64,000 bases of DNA from Rhynchopus euleeides (GCA_963210315.1 OY723248.1:1814727-1878726), one strand, 5' to 3'; shown: positions 1 through 10,426, counted from the stretch's first letter. Numbers and translations are program-made. Notes: a model not told the origin generated them from the letters alone.

Positions 1-430
1 CCCCTGTGGCGTGTGTCTCGTACTCAAGTCATTCGATTCCCACCGGGTCAGGGAATCCAACCACTCCAGTCGCCTCAGGGGGACACAGCCAACTCACACA
101 GAATCTGTACGCCCACAATGAACAGATGTTCACTACCGTGGCCTCCGGCGGCTGGGGGGCTCTGCCCCCCAGCCCCCCTATCTCGCGTGCCCGTCTAGTA
201 ACCAAGTCCTTGCGCTTTGACGGCCGTGGCATATCAGGGGGCAGCGTCGAAATCATGGTCCCGAAAGCCATTTTTTGGTTTCCTCCGGCACCCGACGGCG
301 CGAGCGGGAGAGGAACCACGGAAGGAACCCAGCGCCTCACACCGTGCCCACCTAGTGGTCCACCGATGGGAAAATTTGGCAACAACACGAGCGCGCGCGA
401 AGCGCGCGCGAGAAAAATTGACCCCTAGTG
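1..430. repeat. Dispersed repeat family D, copy 1 (cut by window edge)
   Basis: A long stretch from position 1 to about 180 matches 42145-42320 closely, including the phrase ACTACCGTGGCCTCC and a hairpin made of CTGGGGGG, a short loop and CCCCCCAG. A shorter match lies at 32500-32590. Downstream, at about 390-415, is a palindromic GCGCGCGAAGCGCGC followed by GAGAAA, which recurs in the copy at 32620-32650. Open frames run through it on both strands but differ between copies, so I treat it as non-coding repeat DNA. Confidence 0.7.
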
Positions 431-824
431 TTTTCCCCCCTGATCCCCCCCCAAAACAGGAGCGTCAACCCACCAAATCTCCAAAATCGAAAAGTTAGCG
501 ACAGGCCTGGGGTCACCCAAAATTTCGAGGAAATCCTGCTGTCACCCTGAAAACCTGGGTCGCCAGCCTGACCTCAGCCCGCGGGGAGCCCCCCCCCCCC
601 CCCCCCCCCCCCGGCCAGCCCCCTGCTTACAGTACCCCGGCGTTAAGCCAGCCACTGGGTGGGGGTATGGGTGGGGGCGCCCATTCGCCCCTCCCTTCCC
701 GCCCCGGCGGAGGGTTTTCACTCGTTTTGTGCCCCGCCCACCCCCCCCTTTCCCCTGTGTATGTTTTTTCAGCCAAATTCTGCTGCTGTGCGACCGACAT
801 TGTGTTGCCCACCCCCACCCACAG
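431..824. other. Non-coding stretch with long C homopolymer
   Basis: Contains a run of about 26 C at 587-612, C/G-rich low-complexity DNA and a pyrimidine-rich tract ending in ACAG at 821-824, which I read as the splice acceptor of the following exon. GTATG donor-like strings occur at about 664 and 759, but I could not identify an upstream coding exon. Confidence 0.5.
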
Positions 825-1134
825 GGCTGTGATCCGCCCCTGCGCTGTGGTGCGGCTGCACACCGATTTTGACCAGGCAGCGTTTCTGAAGCCGAGGTTG
901 GATCTCTCGCGCCGCCCCCAGCCCACCGAACGGGAAGCGGTTCAGCTGTACCGCGCGCTGCTGAAGAAGGCGGAGCGGCAGCTCGTGTGGACTGACAAGC
1001 GATGGTTCAGACGGATGCTTCGCTTCGAGTTCACCATCACCTCCCGCCTCGCTGAGGACCGCCTGGACCTGCAGCGGTGCATGTACGAGAAGGGTGAGTG
1101 GCTCCTGAATAACGACCTCGGCGGTCTTCGCTAG
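825..1134 (+). CDS. LYR-motif protein, 3' exon (MIEF1-microprotein-like)
   Basis: Last exon of a small protein, about 102 codons, opening after the acceptor CACCCACAG and ending in TAG at 1132-1134. It carries an LYR tripeptide (LYRALLKKAERQ), then TDKRW, an arginine/phenylalanine helix (RMLRFEF), and a C-terminal block of GEWLL followed by LGGLR. This order (LYR, TD-x-x-[FW], R-x-x-F, then a K-G-x-x-x-L-N-x-x-LG end) is that of LYR proteins and is closest by eye to the human MIEF1 microprotein (AltMiD51). LYR proteins bind mitochondrial acyl carrier protein and act in assembly of respiratory complexes, Fe-S clusters or the mitoribosome. No in-frame ATG lies between the acceptor and the LYR motif, so at least one 5' exon is missing from the model. 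Another LYR family member is possible. Confidence 0.6.
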
Positions 1135-1755
1135 TCTCCGAACTGCCGAGCATTGCCGCTGACAGTGTTGGTTGATGCCGCACTGTTGCCTTTGCGGCAG
1201 AGGTTCGGGGTTTGGAGAAGGGGGGGAGGGGGTGTTTGCCTGTTGCTGGCTGGCGATATCCTGCTTGCTTGTAAGCGCACTGCCACCCGGTCTGTCTACC
1301 TCATGCTGGCGGACAGGAATAGAAACATCTCTGGGTTGGACGTAATGGGCACTCGGGCCCAGACTGGCCCCCAGCATGGTGGAGCTGGGCAGGGACGCAG
1401 CCATGCTCCGGCAAAACACGATATGGAGGAGGGGAGAGGAAGCCAGCCATACTTTGGGAAGGTGGGGGTGGGGTGGGAGGGGGGAAAGAAACCAACAAAG
1501 TCACCTCACACCCCACACCCCCCCCTCTCCGCGCGTCATCTTTATTCTCAGCCTGCGCGCGTCTGCATACACGAACGAAATGTCTCCGACGAGCACCTCC
1601 CCCACCCTCCCCTACGCCCAGACCGCCCCCCTTTTTTTTTTGCCCCACGGCACTCAATCTCAGACACGACCTGCGGTGCATTGCCATATCCACCACATCC
1701 CTACCCCCCCTCCAACCCACTAGGCCGCACACAAACACACCCCAGTGTTGACAAG
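1135..1755. other. Intergenic and 5' leader of the ligase gene
   Basis: The downstream reading frame stays open through this region, but its translation is low-complexity and lacks family similarity, so I exclude it from the ligase. C-rich tracts and CAG/TAG sites (for example the TAG at about 1723, 30 bases before the start) could serve as trans-splice acceptors. Confidence 0.4.
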
Positions 1756-3414
1756 ATGCCAGCCCTCCGTGTGTCCCTCCATCGCGCGAGGCGCATGTTC
1801 ACCTGCAACGGGACTGTCGAGATCCCTCATGCCCGCTCTGTGCCTGACTACGTGGAGGAGCTGGGCCAGTGGAGCCGCCGCGTCGGTCAGATCGCTCTGC
1901 AGGACGCCGGTACCGGCCGCTCCCTGACCTACGACCGCATCCGCCCCAGCGCCACCCGCGCGGGCCGCGCCCTCTCTGCCCTCAAGGCAGGGCGTATCCT
2001 GACCTTCCTCCCGAACTGCCCTGAGTACGCGATTGTGATGTTCGGCGCCCTGTCGAAGGGCATCGTCGTGTCGACCGCCAACCCCTCCTACACGCCCCGC
2101 GAGCTGGTCCACCAGCTGAAGGACTCGGAGACGGAGGTGATCATCACCGTCGGGCCCCTGAAGGAGGTGGCCCTCGAGGCGGCGGCGGAGGCCGGCATCC
2201 CCACCTCCAAGGTGCTGGTGCTGGGGGAGGCGGGCACCGAGGACTTCGCCATCCTGGAGGAGGGTGGCATTGTGGAGCCCGACTTCCACGGGGTGCATGA
2301 GGACGACCACCCCTGCCTGGAGAACGACATCGCGGTGCTGCCCTACAGCAGCGGCACGACGGGGCTGCCCAAGGGTGTGATGCTGAGCCACTTCAACATC
2401 GCGGCAAACGTCGCCCAGCTGGCGCACGACCCCAACAAAGACATCCGTGTCCTCCTGGATGACCAGGACACCATGCTGTGCGTGCTGCCGATGTTCCACA
2501 TCTACGCCATGATGGTGTCGCTGTTCCTCCCCCTGTCGCTGGGGTCCAAGGTGATCACGATGCCCCGCTTCGACCCGGAGCTGTTCCTGACGACCATCCA
2601 GAAGGAGAAGGTCACCATGCTCCCCCTGGTGCCCCCGCTGATGCTGTTCCTGGCGAAGCACCCCGTGGTGTCGAAGTTCGACCTGTCCTCGATCAACACC
2701 ATCTACACGGCTGCCGCGCCCTGCGACAAGCAGCTGCAGCAGGATGTGCAGGACAGGCTTGGCGTGCCTGCCATCCAGATCTACGGCATGACGGAGCTGT
2801 CCCCCGGCGCCCTCACCACGCCCGGGAGGAAGCTTTTCGACAGCAAGGGTGCTGACTACAGCGATGTGGTGTACGGCAGTGTCGGCGTGCCCCTCCCCAA
2901 CACCGACTGCAAGATTGTGGACCCTGACACCGGGAAGGAGCTCGGGCCGAACGAGCCGGGTGAGCTGCTCATCAAGGGGCCCCAGGTCATGCTTGGGTAC
3001 TACAAGAACCGGGAGGCGACGGAGGGGACGATGTGTGGCGACTACCTCCGCACCGGGGACATCTTCATGCGTGACGACCGTGGGAACCACTTCGCGGTGG
3101 ACAGGCTGAAGGAGCTGATCAAGGTGAAGGGGTTCCAGGTGGCGCCCGCGGAGGTGGAGGGTGTCGTGATCTCGCACCCCGCTGTGGCGGATGCCGCTGT
3201 CATCCCGATGAAGGACGATGAGGCGGGCGAGCTGCCCAGGGCATGTGTCGTTCTGAAGCCCGATGCCACCGCCACCGCCGAGGACATCAAGGCGCATGTG
3301 AGGGAGAACATGGCACACTACAAGCAGCTGGGTGACGTGCAGTTCATCGAGGCTGTCCCGAAGAACCCCTCCGGCAAGATTCTGCGCCGCGTGCTGCGCG
3401 ACATGTTCGAGTAG
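1756..3414 (+). CDS. 4-coumarate:CoA ligase-like / acyl-CoA synthetase
   Basis: A 552-residue single-exon member of the ANL (AMP-forming adenylating) superfamily. It should activate a carboxylic acid with ATP to an acyl-adenylate and pass it to coenzyme A. The family motifs are in order: the phosphate-binding loop YSSGTTGLPKGV (about 197-208), YGMTELSP, the hinge block DYLRTGDIF, KGFQVAPAEVE, and the C-terminal PSGKILRR with the catalytic lysine near 541. Length is typical of 4CL-like enzymes. The ATG at 1756 is chosen because similarity begins just after it. The first 14 residues (MPALRVSLHRARRM) are Arg-rich and could be a mitochondrial targeting sequence. The C terminus (DMFE) is not a peroxisomal PTS1. 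The actual acid (phenylpropanoid, medium-chain or other) cannot be told from sequence alone. No motif is missing. Confidence 0.92.
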   Translation: MPALRVSLHRARRMFTCNGTVEIPHARSVPDYVEELGQWSRRVGQIALQDAGTGRSLTYDRIRPSATRAGRALSALKAGRILTFLPNCPEYAIVMFGALSKGIVVSTANPSYTPRELVHQLKDSETEVIITVGPLKEVALEAAAEAGIPTSKVLVLGEAGTEDFAILEEGGIVEPDFHGVHEDDHPCLENDIAVLPYSSGTTGLPKGVMLSHFNIAANVAQLAHDPNKDIRVLLDDQDTMLCVLPMFHIYAMMVSLFLPLSLGSKVITMPRFDPELFLTTIQKEKVTMLPLVPPLMLFLAKHPVVSKFDLSSINTIYTAAAPCDKQLQQDVQDRLGVPAIQIYGMTELSPGALTTPGRKLFDSKGADYSDVVYGSVGVPLPNTDCKIVDPDTGKELGPNEPGELLIKGPQVMLGYYKNREATEGTMCGDYLRTGDIFMRDDRGNHFAVDRLKELIKVKGFQVAPAEVEGVVISHPAVADAAVIPMKDDEAGELPRACVVLKPDATATAEDIKAHVRENMAHYKQLGDVQFIEAVPKNPSGKILRRVLRDMFE

Positions 3415-5406
3415 GAATGCCCTGGAGAGGTGTGTGTGGTGTGTGTGTGCCAAGTGTGGCAGGCAGAGAGAGTGAGGGAACTCACTTTGTTATTTTCTGC
3501 ATTTTGTTACAAAACAGTTGTAGGGGGGTGGGTGGAGCTGTGCGTCCAGTGGAAATGAAATGTGTGATATGAAACGTGTCGTGTCCCCCCCCACCCCACC
3601 CCCCCCTGAGGAATGTTCAAACTGTACCTGTTCCCCCATCCCCTCCCTCCCGGCCCTGCGGAGCGGTTTTTACGCAACTGTTTTCCATACCGCACAACAT
3701 GTCTTGTCGCCTCTGATTTGGCACTCTGTGCTGCTCAACCGTAAAACCACCGCTCTTCCATCACCACCACTGCCACCTCCCCTCTCTCTTGGAAGCGATA
3801 TCGCAGCATTGTGAGGTGAACTGGCGTTGTGTGCCGCGGGTAGTCACACACTGCGCACACAGTTGGTGCCTGGGATCAAGAATGGGGGGGCAGGTGCGGA
3901 GATCCCACTCTGCCATTTTCGCCCCCCCCCCCCCTGCCAAGCACCAGCTGCACTTCATCTCGTGACACAACACAACTGTCTACAGGCGTGGTTCTCTCTC
4001 GCGTGCCTGCTCTCTCTATCTCTCTCTCTCTCTCTCTCCACCCCCTGCCCCACTTTCTTTTCGCGGGAATGTTCGGAAAATTCTTGCGCTTTGGGCCCAT
4101 GCTGCCGTGCCGGCCGCCTCCCCACTTGCCACGTGATTATCAGCAACATGCCACGCCGCTGATATGTGCGGTGGCAGGGAGGGGTGGGCAAGCCGGGGCG
4201 GCAGTAGAGGGCCCGTATTTTTCTCCTCGTCTTCTCCTCCTCTTCCGACCTCTGCAAGAAGTGTAAAGACAAACGGATAATTGTGTGCAGAGGTCTCCTG
4301 CGACTGCCGTGTCAGGGCGTTCTTCACAAAATAGAAGAAGAAGGAGAAGAAGAAGAAGAAGAAGAAGAAAGAAGAAAGAAGAAAGAAGAAAGAAGAACTC
4401 GGCGCGTGTGTCGCAGCAGGAGCAGTCGTTGCTGGGTGCGTTCCGCACCGTGACAAAACCTACAAAATAAAATATTAGGAACAAACAGATGGCAACAATC
4501 TGCTGGATGATACGATATGTGTTGTGCGACATTCATACCCGACCCCTTCCCATTCTACCAGTAGCACCAGGGGTCGGGTGATGGGCCCCCCTCGTTAACA
4601 CCTTTCGTGCCGCCCAACCCCCCCCCCCCCCCCCCCTGGCCTGCACGGAGGGCACATGGGGATGGGCCCCGTCGTAGGTGGGGTGCAGCCGGCGGCCCTA
4701 CCTGCTTTCGTAGAGGTTCGCTTCGTATTACCCACCCACACCCCCACCCCCCTCACTCACGCCCTGCCCCCCCACACATGCAGACACGCTCACCAGCTTT
4801 CTCGGTGTATGTATATGCGTGTGTGTGGCCAGGGGTGTCACAATTTACTCCCCCATCACCATCCCCTCCCGTCTCCTCCCCTCTGCCTGTCCCCTCCTCT
4901 TGTGTACAGCATATACCCGACGCCAACGTGATGCAAGTGGTTGTGTGCTGCATTGGGTCGTGTTGTTGTGATTGTTGTTAGGATGTTTCAAAATACAAAG
5001 TGCAAATGGGCCACGCGCCCTCCCTCCTGTGATGCAAGAGAGCTGACACCTGGGTGCACGGGTGTGGGGGCTCCGGCATAACATGCGCGACTGCCGGGAT
5101 TTGGCGCACACACAAACACCACCGGCTATACCTTTTCCGATTCTGCTTCCACAAGGCAGAACCTGGGCCAGCTCTCGTCTTGTTCAGAACCTTCTCTCGT
5201 TACTCGGGAGTATTGTCTTCGGTGCAAGTTGAGAAAAAGAAAGTGTGTCCGCGATTATCTCACATAATATATCCCTCTCGCATGTGATGTTTGAGCCCAC
5301 TGCAGCACTCTCCGCTGTCTTGGCTTCCCCCCCCCCCCTTCCCCTCCCGTGGATATGGCAACAGGAACAGGGGAGCGCATGCACTGTGACAATATGATTT
5401 GAGGGA
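3415..5406. other. Gene-free region with microsatellites
   Basis: About 2 kb with no convincing coding sequence. It holds a (TC)n tract at about 4010-4038, a (GAA)n/(GAAA)n tract at 4332-4397, and C homopolymers near 3920 and 4620. The long frames here merely translate these simple repeats. Confidence 0.6.
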
Positions 5407-5711
5407 CACCACGGACTAGTCGCCCGGACGACTAGTCGGGACGACGGGTGAAATGACGACGGGTGAAACGACGGGTGGCACCCGTCGACTCGACGGGTGG
5501 ACCTGTCGAGTCGACGGGTGCCACCCGTCGGCACGACGGGTGAACCTGCTGAAACGACGGGTGTTCCAGCCATTTCCTGTTGATATGGGCCAATTTCCAT
5601 TGAAAACTAGGGGAGTACCTTGCATGGCATCAGGTTATTTTTCACGCCGAGCTATCTTCCCTGCACAGACCCACCCCCCATTACTTTCCATTTACAATTC
5701 TTAGTTGGTGA
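5407..5711 (+). repeat. Left terminal inverted repeat of element A
   Basis: Contains at least seven CGACGGGTG or complementary CACCCGTCG motifs. At its centre is a perfect palindrome: a 26-bp arm at 5469-5494, a 10-base loop at 5495-5504, and the complementary arm at 5505-5530. The outer edge carries two ACTAGTCG motifs. Confidence 0.9.
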
Positions 5712-5867
5712 AGGGGCTGCCCACCGGTGGACCACCAGGAGGGGGGTGAGCCATCCAGGTGGGCAGGGGGCCTGGTAAAACAACTCCCTCCCACGACGTC
5801 ACTCCGCTCTCGAGGACAAACAAAATCACCTACGTACCTGAACTGCCAAACACCCCCCCCCCCTCAC

Positions 5868-7799
5868 TTACGGGTGCGCGGATCTCATGTGCTCGTCGCG
5901 CTTTACAGTGGTTTTAAAGAGCTCGAAACAAACACAGCAACGCTTTTGTGTCAGCACGCGCGAATGGTGACTGAGGTAGTGCTGGCTCAGTCCCTTCGAT
6001 TTTGCCCGTTTGCCGCACTCCTGGCATGTGACAGTGCAGGTCTGACACGGCGCGTTGTTTTGTGGCCGATGTGCAGCATCATAATGCGCAAACAGTGCTT
6101 CTCTCGTGTGGACAACTTTGGAGCACACAATGCAGATATGCTGCTGCACAGGCACTGTACTGGATGGTGTTGGTTCTGGCACTTCTGGCACATCCTCGCT
6201 GTTGCCCCAGGATTTGGACTTGCAGATGCATGCGAGCAGCGTTGCCTTTGGAGTGGTGTTTTCCGGGTCGCCCAGAAATTGTTGGCCCCATCGCCCCCTT
6301 TTTGTGACGTGAGATCCAAGGCTGAGGGACTCGAGTCTCCGCTGCAGTGCTGCCGTTGCTCCCTTCCAACAAGCGTTCCTCGCAGTGACACAGCAGCAAA
6401 GCTTTATCGCGCCGAACTTCAGGAGGGTCGGGGTGCTCGGTTGGTCCAGCAGGCCGCACCCCTTGCCTTTGGTCCTCTGCATTTCGAAGAGCAGCAGGTC
6501 CCGTTCGGCGGTCTGCTGCGATGTCACCCTCAGGGCATGGCGTTTGGGGACGCCATTCCCCCTCTCCAGTTCCTCGTCACTCAGGGCGAGGGGGTGTGCA
6601 TCTTCTGGATCAAACCAGTGGCTCATCGAATGGATATATGTAACACCACGCCCCTCGGATGTTCTCCCAGGTGACACCCACTCCAGGACAAACACAAGGA
6701 TGTGCATTGCGATGAGCGAGAAGATGAACTCTTTCGCGCACTTTCCCTCCTGGTGGTACTTGATGGGGATGTCGTTGTAGCGGAAATGCACAAGCATTTC
6801 CATTGCAATACAGAGTAGATGCTGCACCCCCTTCGTCTTGGTAATGGTGAGTAAGCGACTCAGAACATCTCTGGCCTGGTTTCCCGTCATGTTGGAACAC
6901 GTTGAGCTGCCAAGGACAGCCTTCTGCACGGCAGGTCCATCAGGCAAGATCTCTGCGAGTATTGCGATGAACCCGTTTATGTCGTGCAGGGGGGGGTGAC
7001 CCCTGCGTACAGGCTCTCAAACCCAGCTTCATGAAGTTCCTGGATGCTAGCCCTGTGGCAGGCGTGGAGCTGTTTCAACCAGTCATTTCGTGGTGTGGTA
7101 CAAAACGCGCTCCTGTGCGAAGATGACCCCATCTTACTAAATGCCGACCACAGCTCAAGATGGTCCCCTGCTACCCTAAGCAGGCGAGCCGAAACATCAC
7201 GTTCGCCTTTTCGAAAACCCCTCTCTGCACTCTTGCGATTTGCTTCAGGAAGTTGAACGTGAACCACGTTCTGTACTCATCCTTCTGCTTATCGGCAACT
7301 GTCACCAACCGTGTTGCGAAGGCACCGTCGAAAATGCCTACGGCCAGCCTGCTCTGCTGGGTCTTCTGTGCCTGTTTCTTCTCCGCCTCGTACAGCTTCA
7401 CCATAGCTGCAGTGCCGCGGGGCAGGCGTCGGCCATCTCCTTGAGCCCTGTCGGGTGGTCCTTCCCGTTGCTCTTCCGGAGGCCCAACCCGACAAACTCG
7501 ATGTCTGACCCGCTATTGACACGGGCAGCGTACATCGTGCGACCATCCTTCGCGGTCGACTTGCTGATCACCCCACCCCCCACCTTCTCATACTTTTTGT
7601 ACAGGGCAAGACTGATGATGGGATCAGTCGACTTGATGGTAGTATCCGTCAGCTTGCCGAGAAGCTGCTTCAGGGCCATGTGGCTCAACCCATCAGCATC
7701 ACGCTCGACAACATACGTGTTGATCCAAGCACGTACAAACACCGTCATGTCCACAGCGCTGGCGAGGGCCTGCGCTGCAGTACGCTTTGCCGCTGGCAT
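5868..7799 (-). pseudogene. Element A protein, zinc-finger C terminus, frameshifted
   Basis: Read from 7799 down to 5868 this is about 640 codons in four successive frames. The shifts lie near 7400 (stop overlapping an ATG as ATGGTGA), near 7180, and near 6985, where a run of about eight C separates the frames. The C-terminal part (6990-5868) stays open for some 370 codons. It ends in three Cys/His clusters: CIVC with HYDAAH, CQEC with HYLSHH, and CCVCF with HMRSAH, each a C2H2-type finger. The N-terminal part begins MPAAKRTAAQ and has no motif I know. I cannot place a DDE/D triad. The gene is presumably the transposase, now inactive unless the shifts are sequencing errors or are bypassed in translation. 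Confidence 0.6.
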
Positions 7800-8068
7800 T
7801 GATTGGTGTGGCTCGTCTGGGTGGCCTGGGTGGTGATGATGGTATCTTGGGGTATCTTGGCCTGGGTGATGATGAGGGTACGGTATCTTGGAGACTGCCT
7901 TGTGGGTTGTGCAAGGGTTGGGGGCTGGGGCGAAAATTTGCCTGGCAGAAAAGTGATCAGCTTCATGAAGTAGGTTGCTCCGTCAAACTGACACAGTTTG
8001 TCAGAGTCAAGATCCCTCGAACAATGAAAATCCACGAGAACAGCCGTCGCACATGCACTTGAGGCCCA

Positions 8069-8373
8069 TCACCAACTAGGAATTGTAAATGGAAAGTAAT
8101 GGGGGGTGGGTCTGTGCAGGGAAGATAGCTCGGCGTGAAAAATAACCTGATGCCATGCAAGGTACTCCCCTAGTTTTCAATGGAAATTGGCCCATATCAA
8201 CAGGAAATGGCTGGAACACCCGTCGTTTCAGCAGGTTCACCCGTCGTGCCGACGGGTGGCACCCGTCGACTCGACGGGTCCACCCGTCGAGTCGACGGGT
8301 GCCGCCTGTCGAGTTTTCACCCGTCGTCCCGACTAGTCGACCCCACCCGTCACTGCCCGACTAGTCCGTGGTG
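8069..8373 (-). repeat. Right terminal inverted repeat of element A
   Basis: Reverse complement of the left arm, with the same nested CGACGGGTG palindrome near 8250-8310, one arm of which has a few changes. The outermost 45 bp differ from the left arm by small insertions within the GGGTG clusters. Confidence 0.9.
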
Positions 8374-9187
8374 GAGGGGGGGGTGGGGGGGGGGGGGGGT
8401 GGGGGAGCTTTTTTCTTCGCTCTGAAGTTGGAAATTCGGGAAATAAGAACAGGCCCCCACCGGGCAGATCGGGCTCAACAAAAACTGATACAATTTGGCA
8501 ATGGAGCGAAGGGTTCCGCCACCCACCCCCACCCCCCCGTGTGCAGCAACGCATCGCCTGCGCTGCGCCCTCCCGAGGCAACGTGTGGAGAGAGTGGTGG
8601 GCGCGCGGTGTGCAGCCTGTTCCACGCTCTTTGCGATTGGGTTCTTTTTTTTTGGCTCGGCAGCGGAAGAAGAAGAAAAGGGGAACAAAAAAACTGAACA
8701 AGAAACGTCTCATGATTTGGCACCCCCTGTGTGTTGGGAGGGGGGTGGGAAGATGGGGGGAATTGCCCCCATCCAGAAACGTTTAAGATAACCTGCGTGT
8801 TGAATGTGTGCTTCGTGGAGGGTCATGCCAGAGTCCGCTCGGTGAACCCTCCCCCCGACGAAGCAGAAGAAGAAAATGATATAACGTGTGTCTGGGGTGG
8901 GTAGGGCACCGAAACGGTTGCAGCTGTGATATTCTCGTGACCCCCCTCTCTCTCTCTCTCTCTCTGTGGCATGTTCGATCTGCACCGGAAAAATAACTCG
9001 AAGTCGCCTCTCCCCTGTAACCCCGCCCCTACCCACGCCCACATTGACTTTTGCAGCGAACAGGTGGTACCGCCTCTCGCAAATCACCGACTATTGTGTG
9101 TCGGAGAGAGTGCCAATTGTGTGACATGGCATTGTGACCACCCCGCCCCAACTGGACAGATTTGACTGTGTGCACATCGGTTGCAAG
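8374..9187. other. Intergenic, low complexity
   Basis: G-run immediately outside element A (8374-8403), C-runs near 8525, and a (CT)n tract at 8946-8966. There is no plausible gene. The last 200 bases are the leader of the peroxidase gene. Confidence 0.5.
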
Positions 9188-10426
9188 ATGGTGAGCAAGG
9201 TAGCCTTGGTGGGGTTGGTGCTGTGCGGTGTGGCCTCTGTGGGCGCTCAGTGCACACGGCAGCAGGCGGAGATGGATGCCTGTGTCGGGCGGGCTGTGGG
9301 TGTGGAGTGCCAGTATGCAGGCAGGCGTGGGGAGGCGCGGTGTGGGCTGTGCCGGGCAGACGCCGACTGCGGGGTTCGTTGCGCCCGGATCAACAACGTG
9401 GCATGCACGCTTGTGCCTGTGCCGCCGACGCCTGCCCCCAGCACTTCTGTGCCAGAGACGGTTGCACCTCCGACGCCAGCGCCTGCGACACCGTCGCCGC
9501 CGACAGGGTCCCCGGTCCCCCCGGGGTGGCGTGCGCTGACAGAGCCTGGGAGGGCCATCATCGCCAGGTCGCGTGCACAGTACCTGCCTGTGGTGCAGAG
9601 CATCGTGCAGCTGATGGAGCAGCGTGAGGCAGCGTTCCGCCCTCTGCTGGTGAGGCTGGCGTGGCACGCCATCGGGCAGTTCAACGGCGCCCTGCTGCCT
9701 GTGGGGGGGAGCAACGGCGGGTGCATCCGTGCGTCGCCTGAGATTGATCACGCAGACAACCGCGGGGTGAACGTGGCAACAGAGGCACTCGAGGCGGTGA
9801 AGGCAGCACACCCGTTCGTGACATACGCAGACCTGTACCAGCTGGCAGGCAACACAGCGCTGGAGTACATGGGCTCCCCGCCCCTCTTCTTCCGCCCTGG
9901 GCGCATCGACTTTGCGGATGCCGACCTGGCAACGTCATGTGTGTCTGACCCCGAGCGCCTGCCGCAGAAGCGGATCAACAACGACGTGTTCCCCCACCGC
10001 GAGACACAGGACTACTTCTTCGAGAAGTTTGCGGAGCTGGGGATCTCTCTCGACACCGACGCAGACGCACACTTTAAGATGGTGGCTCTCATGGGAGCGC
10101 ACAACATGGGGGCCATGCACCTTGCCATCAGTGGGAACGAGGGGCAGTGGACGACAAACAACCTGCAGTTCGGCACCGAATATTTCTACGCGCTTGAAAA
10201 TGGCCCGTGGGGCGCTGGCACTGGGGAGCAGAACGGCACAGACCTGCAGTACCGCGGCGGGCCTGCGCCTGGCAACTTCGTGATGCTCCCGATCGACATG
10301 GTGCTGCGCCGTGACAACCGCCTGCGCCCCATCATCCAACAGTTCCAGACAGACCGCCCTGCCTTCGAGCATTACTTCACCGCAGCCTGGCGCCAGATCC
10401 AGGAGAACGGCGTGGTGTTCGCCTGA
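9188..10426 (+). CDS. Secreted class I (APX/CcP-type) heme peroxidase, atypical
   Basis: A 412-residue single-exon protein in three parts. First comes a signal peptide (1-21, ending VGAQ). Next is a segment with eight cysteines (22-73). A Pro/Thr linker (78-112) then leads to a peroxidase domain. The domain has the distal RLAWH block (Arg156, Trp159, His160), the class I string TYADLYQLAG (212-221), PGRID, the proximal GAH block (His305) and a C-terminal FEHYF. These match ascorbate peroxidase and cytochrome c peroxidase, which reduce hydrogen peroxide. Two usual residues appear changed when aligned by eye. The proximal aspartate of the FDNSYF block is glycine (LQFGTEYF), and the ascorbate-binding arginine after the proximal histidine is isoleucine. 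A classical secretory signal is unusual for class I enzymes. The electron donor is therefore uncertain. Confidence 0.88.
   Translation: MVSKVALVGLVLCGVASVGAQCTRQQAEMDACVGRAVGVECQYAGRRGEARCGLCRADADCGVRCARINNVACTLVPVPPTPAPSTSVPETVAPPTPAPATPSPPTGSPVPPGWRALTEPGRAIIARSRAQYLPVVQSIVQLMEQREAAFRPLLVRLAWHAIGQFNGALLPVGGSNGGCIRASPEIDHADNRGVNVATEALEAVKAAHPFVTYADLYQLAGNTALEYMGSPPLFFRPGRIDFADADLATSCVSDPERLPQKRINNDVFPHRETQDYFFEKFAELGISLDTDADAHFKMVALMGAHNMGAMHLAISGNEGQWTTNNLQFGTEYFYALENGPWGAGTGEQNGTDLQYRGGPAPGNFVMLPIDMVLRRDNRLRPIIQQFQTDRPAFEHYFTAAWRQIQENGVVFA

Larger units (their letters stand above)
5407..8373 (-). mobile_element. TIR DNA element A (2.97 kb), superfamily unknown
   Basis: Bounded by 305-bp terminal inverted repeats, 5407-5711 and 8069-8373, starting CACCACGGACTAGTCG on both sides. 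The inner 200 bp of the arms are almost identical; the outer parts differ by small indels inside clustered CGACGGGTG motifs. The interior encodes, on the minus strand, one protein that is now broken into several frames (5868-7799). I see no clean target-site duplication: the left flank is TTGAGGGA and the right flank GAGGGGG, so a GAGGG duplication is possible but not proven. The layout (long arms, repeated subterminal motifs, one long gene) is that of a cut-and-paste transposon, but I do not recognise the transposase family. Confidence 0.85.

Noticed and set aside
1153..1755. N-terminal extension of the CoA ligase by about 200 residues
   Set aside because: The extension is low-complexity Pro/His/Ser sequence from a C-rich leader; family similarity starts after the ATG at 1756.
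1720..3453. 577-codon minus-strand frame opposite the CoA ligase
   Set aside because: Shadow of a GC-rich gene. The + frame has all ANL motifs, while the minus frame is His/Arg/Leu-rich without any motif.
4140..4532. Leu/Ser/Phe-rich minus-strand frames over 4320-4400
   Set aside because: They translate the (GAA)n microsatellite.
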